NCBI GenBank assembly: GCA_964235705.1
Contig: CAXSDP010000010.1
Coordinates: 18,143 to 82,142 of the forward strand
Direction of reading: 5' to 3'
DNA: 64,000 bases
DNA from: RH-AL1 sp964235705
Lineage (GTDB): Bacteria; Pseudomonadota; Alphaproteobacteria; Rhizobiales; Beijerinckiaceae
Position numbers and translations under genes: made by a program. The notes beneath the pieces are model-generated. The model was not told where the DNA came from. It saw nothing but the letters and a program-made list of their open reading frames with translations, and did not search any database. Below are positions 8,483-16,021 of the stretch, in pieces (the stretch's first letter is position 1; each line of letters starts with the position of its first letter).

Positions 8483-9364
8483 TCAAGGTCCGAATACCAC
8501 GAGTTCGCTGTTGGCGAGGTCGCCGAGGCGGGGGACGCTCGAGCCCCGGGCGTATTTCGGGCGGGCGCCGTCGCGGTACGCGCCGATCAGCCCGTCCACC
8601 GGCCCGTTCGCGTCGAGCATCACCAGCGGCAGGCGGAGGCGCAACAGGCGGCGGCCGAGCGGGCCGGCGAAGCGGACGAAGTCGGCGACATCGCGGCAGT
8701 ACACGAGTTGCGCGCAGGGCACGCGACCGCCGACGACGCGCCGCGGCAGGAAGGCGAACGGGTGGAATCCCCCGTCCGCCGCCTCGACCGCGAGGGCGAG
8801 GCAGCCGAGCGCGGCGTGGGTCGCCAGCATCGGCGCGGCGTCGCGGTCATCCGGCCCTAAGGCCCGCACGCGTGCGCCTCGCACCGGAGGGGCCAGCGCC
8901 GCTGCGGCGTGGAACGTGCCGGCGACGTAGCGGCGGAAACCCTGCGCCTCGATCGTCGCGACCGTCGCCGGTGACGGCGAGACGTTGAAGAGCGTGATGC
9001 CGAGCCGGAGCGGCGCGGCCGCCAGCATCGCCGAATACGCGCGGTAGGCCACCTCCACGGTCCAGCTCGACACGTTGCCGCGCACGTGACCGTCATCATC
9101 GCGGGCGACGATGACGAGGAGGACGCCCACGACGCGGTCGTGATCGCTCAGCACGTAGCCGAAGCGGGGGTAACCCTCCGGTACGGCGCGCTCACGCAGC
9201 CGGTCGAGTCCCCTTAGCCAGTAGGCGGACCCGCGTTGGGGGAAGCCGTGCGACAGCAAGGTGACCACCGCCGCCACGTCGTCCTCGCCCATGCGCCGGC
9301 AAACGATCCGATGTGCCGACGCGGTGGGCAGGTCGACCTCCTCGATGTGCGTCAACCCTCGCAT
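8483..9364 (-). CDS. GNAT-fold acyltransferase-like protein
   Basis: The 293-residue protein shows a GNAT-like N-terminal half (IVCRRMGEDDVAAVVTLL, a central YVLSDHDRVVGVLLVIV strand pair, and an ITLFNVSPSPATVATIEAQGFRRYVAG segment typical of the last GNAT strands) and a second, more divergent alpha/beta half ending with LANSELVVFGP. No clear Q/RxxGxG/A acetyl-CoA loop was seen, so the donor may be an acyl-ACP or acyl-CoA rather than acetyl-CoA. It sits between the FabG-like and FATP-like genes, in the expected place for an N- or O-acyltransferase of that cluster. Assignment rests on pattern and context. Confidence 0.55.
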   Translation of the reverse strand: MRGLTHIEEVDLPTASAHRIVCRRMGEDDVAAVVTLLSHGFPQRGSAYWLRGLDRLRERAVPEGYPRFGYVLSDHDRVVGVLLVIVARDDDGHVRGNVSSWTVEVAYRAYSAMLAAAPLRLGITLFNVSPSPATVATIEAQGFRRYVAGTFHAAAALAPPVRGARVRALGPDDRDAAPMLATHAALGCLALAVEAADGGFHPFAFLPRRVVGGRVPCAQLVYCRDVADFVRFAGPLGRRLLRLRLPLVMLDANGPVDGLIGAYRDGARPKYARGSSVPRLGDLANSELVVFGP

Positions 9365-9470
9365 GACCAGACGATATGGCCGAAGGGCAATGGAAGGACA
9401 GGTGTGGCCGCGTCAACGTCGTGACCTCAGCGTTTTGAAACAACTCGTACCGAGCTTGGTTCGACGCGGG

Positions 9471-10214
9471 TCACGCCGTGTTGCCGGCATCGACCGTCAG
9501 CACCGTGCCGGTGACGTTGCGGGCCCGCTCGCCCATCAGGTACGACACCGCGTAGGCGACATCGTCGGCGTCCGGCAGTCGCTTGAGCGCGGAGCGTCGG
9601 GCGATCGTGGCGCGCTGCGCTTCGTCCAGCCCCTCCGTCATGTCGGTGTCGACGAAGCCCGGCGCGACCGCGTTCACCGTGATGCCGAGCCCGCCGACTT
9701 CGCGCGCGAGCGAGCGGGTGAAACCGACCATGGACGCCTTGGTCGCGGCGTACACGGCCGCGCCGGCATAGCCGGTCGTCGCGATGATCGACGCCACGTT
9801 CACGACGCGGCCGGTGCCGGCCGACATCATGGAGCGGACGGCGTGTTTCGTCACCACGAGGGGCGCGAGCGTGTTGAGGCGCACCAGTCGCTCGATGGCC
9901 GGCGTCGGCATGGTCGCCAGCAGGCCCTGCGTGCCGATCGCCGCGTTGTTGACGAGCCCATAGAGCGGGCCGCAGCTTGCGCGGAGACCCGCGAAGAAGG
10001 CCGGGATGGCGTCGATCGCCTCGAGGTCGAAGGGCATGAAGCGCAGGTCGCCGCCGGCGCGCCGGATCGACTCCAGCGCCTCGCTGTCGTGGCGCGCGAG
10101 CGCGACGACGCGGTAGCCGTCCGCCACGAGCACCGTTGCGACGGCCAGGCCGATGCCCCGGCTGGCCCCGGTGACGAGCACGGTCCTCGGCCCGGCCGCG
10201 CCCGGCATCGTCAT
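9471..10214 (-). CDS. short-chain dehydrogenase/reductase, FabG-like
   Basis: The 247-residue product has the classical SDR set: the nucleotide-binding TGASRGIG, the NNAAIG motif, the catalytic Ser of NVASII and the YAATK (YxxxK) pair. The C-terminal AVSYLMGERARNVTGTVLTVDAG is typical of FabG-like 3-oxoacyl reductases. The ATG at 10214 overlaps the stop of the AMP-ligase gene (ATGA), so the longer open frame is not used and the two are translationally coupled. Position next to a dedicated acyl carrier protein suggests reduction of a 3-oxoacyl-ACP, though any carbonyl substrate is possible. Confidence 0.85.
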   Translation of the reverse strand: MTMPGAAGPRTVLVTGASRGIGLAVATVLVADGYRVVALARHDSEALESIRRAGGDLRFMPFDLEAIDAIPAFFAGLRASCGPLYGLVNNAAIGTQGLLATMPTPAIERLVRLNTLAPLVVTKHAVRSMMSAGTGRVVNVASIIATTGYAGAAVYAATKASMVGFTRSLAREVGGLGITVNAVAPGFVDTDMTEGLDEAQRATIARRSALKRLPDADDVAYAVSYLMGERARNVTGTVLTVDAGNTA

Positions 10215-11635
10215 GGCGCACGGCTGACTTTGCCGGCCGTCGTCAAGGCCAGGGCTGGTACGAAGCGGATCATTGCCGGCACCTTGTGGCGCTCCAGCGC
10301 GGCGCGGCACGCCTGGATGATCGTGGCCTCGATCGCCTCCGTGCCGCCCACGGGATCGCGCGGCACCATGTCATCGCGCAACACCACGTCGGCGACGACG
10401 ATCGCGCCCGTCAACGGGTTTCGCCGCGCCTTGACCAGCGACATGCTCACCGCCGGGTGCGCGTTGAGGACGGCCTCGACCTCCTCGGGGTTCACCTTGA
10501 GGCCGCCGACGTTGATGATGCCGTTACGGCGGCCGGCGAAATGGTAGCGCGCGCCGCGCCGTTCCACGAGGTCGCCGGTGTCGATGAAGCCGTCGGGATC
10601 GGCGAGCGGCGGGGCGTCGGGACCGAGGTAGCCGGTCGCGGCGCGCGCCGATCGGACCCGGAGCGAACCATCCACCACCTTCATGGCAAAGTCGGCGGAG
10701 GATCGGGTGGGGGAGGGCTCCTCGACGAGCGCGGCCGGGAAGCCGGCGAGGCCGTCGTCGATCACGAAGCCGATGCCGGCTTCCGTCGAAGCGTAGGCGT
10801 GGCCGATGTGCGCCCGCGGGTAGGTGGCGCGGAGCCGGTCGATGACCGCCTGATCGGCGGTTTCGCCCGACAGGCGCACGTAGGACGGCGCGATCGCGTT
10901 CCGCTCGTGGCTCATCAGGACGCCGCGCCAGTGCGACGGCGTGCCGGAGATCGCGGTGACGCCGGCGCCGCCCAGGCGGCGCAGGTGGTCGCCGACCCCC
11001 TCGCCGGCGCTGCCCAGCACGAGGGCGGAGCCGCCGAGGACCGCGCGCAGGAGCACCTGATGGCCGCCGTAGCGTCGAATGTCGTAGAAGGTCCCCCACA
11101 CCGGCCGGGTGCCGCCCGCGGGGATCGGGGCGATCGTGGCCGTGAGGGCGGCGAGGGTGTGCGCGACGATCTTGGCGCGGCCGGACGTTCCCGACGTCAG
11201 CATCACCCATTGCGTGTCGTGAGGGCGCGCCACCCGCTCCGCGCTAGTCTCGACCGACAACCCGATCAACGCGACCGGCCGGGACGCGTCGACCGCGTCG
11301 CGGTCGTCGGTGACGATCACGTCGACGGCGGCGTCTTCGACCACGGTGCGGAGGTGGTCGGCGCCCAATCCGGGCGGGGCGAGGGTCATGCGGCGCACGA
11401 GCCCGTCGAGTTCGACCATCGCGATCGCCGCCGCGCGCTGCGTGCGTGTCGCGATCAGCACCGATCGGCCGGCGAGCCCGCCGGCGGCCCCGCCCAGCGC
11501 CGTGCCGGTCGCGAGCAGGCCGAGGTCGCTGACACCGTCGCGGTCGCTGAGGACCGTGCGCGCCCGCTCGGCCAGGCGCGGCGGGGCGGCGCCGGGCGAG
11601 GTCACGCCGGTGGGCGTCGGGGCGGACGATGTCAC
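10211..11635 (-). CDS. AMP-dependent acyl-CoA/acyl-ACP ligase
   Basis: This 474-residue class I adenylating enzyme has the P-loop MLTSGTSGRAKIVAH, the YASTEAG motif, TGDLVERRG, the hinge-region GRRNGIINVGGLKVNPEEVE and the terminal LTTAGKVSR with the catalytic lysine. The GTG start overlaps the stop of the preceding acyl carrier protein gene (GTGA), showing tight coupling, so it probably loads a carboxylic acid directly on that carrier protein. The N-terminal subdomain is short and divergent for a fatty acyl-CoA ligase, so the substrate cannot be predicted. Confidence 0.85.
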   Translation of the reverse strand: MTSSAPTPTGVTSPGAAPPRLAERARTVLSDRDGVSDLGLLATGTALGGAAGGLAGRSVLIATRTQRAAAIAMVELDGLVRRMTLAPPGLGADHLRTVVEDAAVDVIVTDDRDAVDASRPVALIGLSVETSAERVARPHDTQWVMLTSGTSGRAKIVAHTLAALTATIAPIPAGGTRPVWGTFYDIRRYGGHQVLLRAVLGGSALVLGSAGEGVGDHLRRLGGAGVTAISGTPSHWRGVLMSHERNAIAPSYVRLSGETADQAVIDRLRATYPRAHIGHAYASTEAGIGFVIDDGLAGFPAALVEEPSPTRSSADFAMKVVDGSLRVRSARAATGYLGPDAPPLADPDGFIDTGDLVERRGARYHFAGRRNGIINVGGLKVNPEEVEAVLNAHPAVSMSLVKARRNPLTGAIVVADVVLRDDMVPRDPVGGTEAIEATIIQACRAALERHKVPAMIRFVPALALTTAGKVSRAP

Positions 11636-11877
11636 GGCACGGCTTCCTCGTAGAAGCGCACGAGGTCGCCCACCGTGACGGGAAGCTCGATCTCGTCGGA
11701 CGCGCCGAAGGGATCGACGTTCAACGCTTCCTCCAGGCGCGCGACGAGGATCGCGAAGCATAGGGAGTCGAGCCCGACGGTGAGCAGCGGCGCGTCATCG
11801 GTCAACGGGCCGAGCGTGCGGTGCTGCTCCTCGGCCACGCGCCGCATCGCTTCGATGATGGTCGTGCGTGTGGACAC
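11632..11877 (-). CDS. acyl carrier protein
   Basis: The 81-residue protein carries the phosphopantetheine attachment motif VGLDSLCFAILVARLEE, with the serine of GLDSL as the modification site, and the usual helix ending LVRFYEEAV. The GTG at 11877 is chosen because GGGGAGGTG lies at the right spacing before it; a longer frame starting at 11919 includes the ribosome site itself. It is the first gene of the five-gene minus-strand run and overlaps the AMP-ligase by four bases. It is distinct from a housekeeping AcpP (which is more acidic and normally sits beside fabF) and is likely dedicated to this cluster. Confidence 0.85.
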   Translation of the reverse strand: MSTRTTIIEAMRRVAEEQHRTLGPLTDDAPLLTVGLDSLCFAILVARLEEALNVDPFGASDEIELPVTVGDLVRFYEEAVP

Positions 11878-12052
11878 CGGCGACACCTCCCCGATTGGTG
11901 CGAGCCAGCGCCTTACCACCGGCGGCGGATCGGCGGCAACGCTCGCGCCAAGTTAAGTCTAAGCGAGGACAGGCCCGCTCGCCACGGCAATCGTCGGCGG
12001 CGGCGCGGTTCGCATCGGCGAGGCGTTCCGGCGCCCGCGCGGGGGCGGTCGA

Positions 12053-14227
12053 TCAGGTGCGCCCCTCGTTGAAGAAGTCGTAAACAAGCTTCGCCGTGCC
12101 GGCGTTGATGCCCGGTACCTTCTCGAGGTCGGCCAGCGCCGCGCGCGACAGGGCCTTGGCGGTGCCGAAGGCGTGGAGCAGGGCGCGCTTGCGGGCCGGA
12201 CCGATGCCGGCGATGTCGTCGAGCGGGCTGCGGGTGAAGTCCTTCTTGCGCTTGGCGCGGTGGGCGCCGATGGCGAAGCGGTGCGCCTCGTCGCGCAGGC
12301 GCTGCACGAAATACAGCGCAGGGTCGCGCGGCGACAGGCGGAACGGCTCGCGCCCCTCGACGAAGAAGGTTTCCCGCCCCGCGTCGCGGTCGCGGCCCTT
12401 GGCGATGCCGACGATCGCGACGTCCGTGACGCCGAGTTCGCCCAGGATCGCCTTGGTGGCATTGAACTGGCCGAGGCCACCGTCGATCAGGATCAGGTCG
12501 GGGCGCTGCGGGAACGCCTCGTCGGCGCGCTCGGGGGCGTCCTCCTCCGATCCCGCTTCGGCCGGCGCGTCCGCCACCTCGTCCGCCGCCGGCGCATCCT
12601 TGTTCAGCCGCGTGAAGCGGCGCTTCAGCACCTCGCGCATCATGCCGAAGTCGTCGCCGGGCGTCAGCTCGTCGCCCTTGATGTTGAAGATGCGGTAGTG
12701 GGTCTTCATGAAGCCGCCGGCGCCGGCGACGACCATGCCGCCGACCGCGTTGGTGCCCATGATGTGCGAGTTGTCGTAGACTTCCACGCGCCGGACGCGG
12801 CGGTCGATGCCGAACGCTTCCGCGATGGCCGCCAGCAGCTTCTCCTGCGACGCGCTCTCCGACAGCATGCGGCTCAGCGTCGAGCGCCCGTTGTGGGCGG
12901 CGTTGTCGACGAGGTCGCGCTTCTCGCCCCGCTGCGGCACGGTGATCTCGACGCGCTGCCCGTGGCGTTCGCAGAGCGCGGTCGCCAACACGTCCCGGCC
13001 CTCGATCTCGTGCGACAGCAGGATGAGGCGCGGCGGTGGCCGGTCGTCGTAGAACTGCGCGAGGAAGGCTTCCAGCACCTCGCCGGGCGACAGGCTGCCG
13101 TCGGCCTTGGGGTGATAGGCCCGGTTGCCCCAATTCTGGTAGGTGCGGAAGAAGAACACCTCGATGCAGAACTGCCCGGCCTGCTCGACGACGGCGAACA
13201 CGTCCGCCTCCTCCGTCTGCTTGGGGTTGATGCCCTGCGAGCTTTGGATGGTGGACAGCGCCGCGATACGGTCGCGCAACCGCGCCGCGCGCTCGAACTC
13301 CATGGCGTCGGACGCCTCCGCCATGTCCACGGCGATGCGGTCGCGCACCGCCCGGCTCTTGCCGGACAGGAACGCCCTGGCCTCCGCCACCAGGCCGCCG
13401 TAGTCGGTGTGGCTGATCTCGCCCGTGCACGGGGCGGAGCAGCGCTTGATCTGGTGGAGCAGGCAGGGGCGGGTGCGGTTCTCGTAGTAGGAGTCGGTGC
13501 AGGACCGCAGCAGGAAGGCGCGCTCCATGGCGGCGAGCGTCCGGTTCACCGCCCACACGGAGGCGAACGGCCCGAAGTAGTCGCCCTTGCGCGAGCGCGC
13601 GCCGCGATGCTTGGTCATCTGCGGGGCGGCGTGGTCGCCGGTGAGCAGGATGTAGGGGAACGACTTGTCGTCGCGCATCAGGACGTTGAAGCGCGGCCGC
13701 ATCTGCTTGATGTAGTTGGTCTCGAGCAGCAGCGCCTCCGTCTCGGTGGCGGTCGAGACGAACACCATCGTGACGGTGAGCGCGATCATCCGGGCGATGC
13801 GGTTGGTGTGGCCGGAGGGGCGCATGTAGCTGGCAATGCGCTTCCTGACGCTCTTCGCCTTGCCGACGTAGAGGACCTCGCCGTCCGTCCCGATCATACG
13901 GTAGACGCCGGGACCTTTGGGGGCGTGCTGCCAGTAGCCGCGGATCGCCGCGGCGCCGGCCTTCACCGACGCCGGCGCAGTCTCGTCGTCGTCCACCGGC
14001 GGGATGTCCAGCTCGTCCGCGCCGTCCTCCCAGTCCACGATCGCGAGCCCTTCGGCCTCCGGGTCGGGCACGCCGGATGGTCGGTCGCCGAGGTCCGGCC
14101 CCTCGCGCACAGGCGCGGCGAACGCGTCCTCGCGCCCGAGGCCCGCGTGCCCGCCGTCGGACGTCCCATCCCGCGCGTCCTTCGCATCCATGGGCCGAGA
14201 CTTATCCAGGGGCCAAACCTTATCCAT
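12053..14227 (-). CDS. uvrC: UvrABC excision nuclease subunit C
   Basis: The 724-residue protein has the GIY-YIG nuclease domain (PGVYRMIG..EVLYVGKAKSVRKRI), a UVR motif (EASDAMEFERAARLRDRIAAL), the RNase H-like C-terminal endonuclease domain (VEVYDNSH, LILIDGGLGQFNA) and tandem helix-hairpin-helix motifs (IAGIGPARKRALL, VPGINAGTAKLV). It makes both incisions in nucleotide excision repair. An acidic, low-complexity N-terminal extension of about 75 residues precedes the conserved part, and an Ala/Glu-rich linker interrupts the region before LILIDGG. ATG 14227 or TTG 14233 are possible starts; either is plausible because the extension is not conserved. Confidence 0.95.
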   Translation of the reverse strand: MDKVWPLDKSRPMDAKDARDGTSDGGHAGLGREDAFAAPVREGPDLGDRPSGVPDPEAEGLAIVDWEDGADELDIPPVDDDETAPASVKAGAAAIRGYWQHAPKGPGVYRMIGTDGEVLYVGKAKSVRKRIASYMRPSGHTNRIARMIALTVTMVFVSTATETEALLLETNYIKQMRPRFNVLMRDDKSFPYILLTGDHAAPQMTKHRGARSRKGDYFGPFASVWAVNRTLAAMERAFLLRSCTDSYYENRTRPCLLHQIKRCSAPCTGEISHTDYGGLVAEARAFLSGKSRAVRDRIAVDMAEASDAMEFERAARLRDRIAALSTIQSSQGINPKQTEEADVFAVVEQAGQFCIEVFFFRTYQNWGNRAYHPKADGSLSPGEVLEAFLAQFYDDRPPPRLILLSHEIEGRDVLATALCERHGQRVEITVPQRGEKRDLVDNAAHNGRSTLSRMLSESASQEKLLAAIAEAFGIDRRVRRVEVYDNSHIMGTNAVGGMVVAGAGGFMKTHYRIFNIKGDELTPGDDFGMMREVLKRRFTRLNKDAPAADEVADAPAEAGSEEDAPERADEAFPQRPDLILIDGGLGQFNATKAILGELGVTDVAIVGIAKGRDRDAGRETFFVEGREPFRLSPRDPALYFVQRLRDEAHRFAIGAHRAKRKKDFTRSPLDDIAGIGPARKRALLHAFGTAKALSRAALADLEKVPGINAGTAKLVYDFFNEGRT

Positions 14228-14516
14228 GGCCAAGACTTAGGCGACGGCGGCGGACCTGAAAAGGCGATCCGTGAAAGACGCGCGGGTCGGTGATCTCCCC
14301 TTGCGTCCGCCGGCCACTCCGCGCTAACCAACCAACCATTCCGCATGATCCCGGAGCGGCGTCGGTCCGCGACGATACGTCGGTCCAGCCGTGTCGCCGT
14401 GAGACTGTCGGCCGAAACCCTCGCGCCCATACCGGTTGCGTTACGGTCCACCCGGGGACCGGCTTGTCCTGATCGCGACGCGTGGAGCGGCACGCGCTAA
14501 TAAGGTAGGATACCTC

Positions 14517-14918
14517 ATGAAGATGTTCTTCGCCGCCGCCGCCTTCACCTTCGCGGCCCTCGGACCGGCCCTGGCGGCCGATGGCCCCTCGGGCGAGTGG
14601 GTCGTCGCCGATCGCACCGCCGTCGTACGGATCACCAAGTGCCCGGGCGGTTACTGCGGTTTCGTCGCCAAGGGCCAGCCCGGCAAGGATTACCGCAACC
14701 CCGATCCGGCCAAGCGCAACCGTTCGGTGATCGGCATCGAAGTGATGTTCAACATGAAGCAGTCCGGCCCCGCCTCGTGGTCGGGCGAAACCTACAACGC
14801 CGACGACGGGCAGGTTTACAACGGCAAGATCACCCTGACCTCGGCCAACACGCTCAACGTCGAGGGCTGCGTCCCAGGCGGCGGCGTCTGCGGCTCGCAG
14901 TCCTGGACCAAGCGCTGA
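14517..14918 (+). CDS. DUF2147 family secreted protein
   Basis: The 133-residue product has a Sec signal peptide (MFFAAAAFTFAALGPALAAD) and the DUF2147 pattern: GEWVVADRTAVVRITKC, a WSGETYNADDGQVYNGKITL core and a VEGCVPGGGVCGSQSWTKR ending. The ATG at 14517 follows an AAGGTAGGA ribosome site and starts the signal peptide; an upstream in-frame start is not used. These are periplasmic beta-rich proteins widespread in Hyphomicrobiales with no proven function. An inverted repeat CGAATC-ctc-GATTCG at 14968-14982 follows, a possible but weak transcript end. Confidence 0.85.
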   Translation: MKMFFAAAAFTFAALGPALAADGPSGEWVVADRTAVVRITKCPGGYCGFVAKGQPGKDYRNPDPAKRNRSVIGIEVMFNMKQSGPASWSGETYNADDGQVYNGKITLTSANTLNVEGCVPGGGVCGSQSWTKR

Positions 14919-15060
14919 GCGCTCGGTTCAACCGTTAACGGCTTCACGCTAGTCAGACCACGGTCGTCGAATCCTCGATTCGGCGGCCGGTCTCGTTGTT
15001 CCGGGCGCGCGCGGCTGGTAAGAGCAGCCTCGCGCCTCACGCGCGTGTCGGTGGACGTTC

Positions 15061-15993
15061 ATGAAGATCCTCGCGGGCAACTCCAACCGCGCGCTGACGG
15101 AAGCGATCGCCGGCTACATCGGCGTGCCGCTGACGAAGTGCCAAGTGCGACGCTTCGCCGATCAGGAGGTGTTCGTCGAGATCCAGGAGAACGTGCGCGG
15201 GCAGGACACCTTCATCATCCAGTCGACGTCCTACCCCGCCAACGACCACCTGATGGAAGTCCTCATCATGACGGATGCCTGCCGCCGCTCGTCAGCCAGG
15301 CGCATCACCGCCGTGATCCCCTACTTCGGCTACGCCCGCCAGGATCGCAAGGCCGGCTCGCGCACCCCGATCTCGGCCAAGCTCGTCGCCAACCTCATCA
15401 CCCACGCCGGCGCCGACCGGGTCCTCACCGTCGACCTCCACGCCGGGCAGATCCAGGGTTTCTTCGACATCCCGACCGACAACCTGTTCTCCGCCATCGT
15501 CATGGTGCGCGACATCCGCGAGCGCATGGCGCTGGAGGACGTCACGGTGATCTCGCCCGACGTCGGCGGCGTGGTCCGCGCGCGGGCTCTCGCCAAGCGC
15601 ATCAACGCGCCCCTCGCCATCGTCGACAAGCGGCGCGAACGGGCCGGCGAGTCGGAGGTCATGAACATCATCGGCGACGTCAGCGGCCGTTGCTGCATCC
15701 TCGTCGACGACATCGTCGATTCCGGCGGCACGCTCTGCAACGCCGCCGACGCGCTGCTCGCCAAGGGGGCGAAGGAGGTGGTGGCCTACATCACCCACGG
15801 CGTCCTGTCGGGCGACGCCGTGGCCCGCATCAGCGCCTCCCGGTTGAAGGAGATGGTGCTCACCGACACCATCCTGCCGACGGAGGCTGTTCGCACCGCC
15901 GGCAACATCCGCGTGATCTCGATCGCGCCGCTGATCGGCGAGGCGATCGCGCGCACCGCCAAGGAGGAGAGCGTGTCGAGCCTGTTCGATTGA
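15061..15993 (+). CDS. prs: ribose-phosphate pyrophosphokinase
   Basis: The 310-residue protein matches Prs along its full length: KILAGNSNRALTEAIAGYIG at the start, the RFADQEVFVEIQENVRGQD segment, PYFGYARQDRK (ATP loop), the HAGQIQGFFDIPTDNL pyrophosphate region and the PRPP-binding signature CILVDDIVDSGGTLCNAA. It makes PRPP from ribose 5-phosphate and ATP for nucleotide, His and Trp synthesis in the cytoplasm. It stands alone and converges on the RND operon. Confidence 0.97.
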   Translation: MKILAGNSNRALTEAIAGYIGVPLTKCQVRRFADQEVFVEIQENVRGQDTFIIQSTSYPANDHLMEVLIMTDACRRSSARRITAVIPYFGYARQDRKAGSRTPISAKLVANLITHAGADRVLTVDLHAGQIQGFFDIPTDNLFSAIVMVRDIRERMALEDVTVISPDVGGVVRARALAKRINAPLAIVDKRRERAGESEVMNIIGDVSGRCCILVDDIVDSGGTLCNAADALLAKGAKEVVAYITHGVLSGDAVARISASRLKEMVLTDTILPTEAVRTAGNIRVISIAPLIGEAIARTAKEESVSSLFD

Positions 15994-16021
15994 CCGGATG
16001 GTGAGTTGCTGAAGGCTCCGC

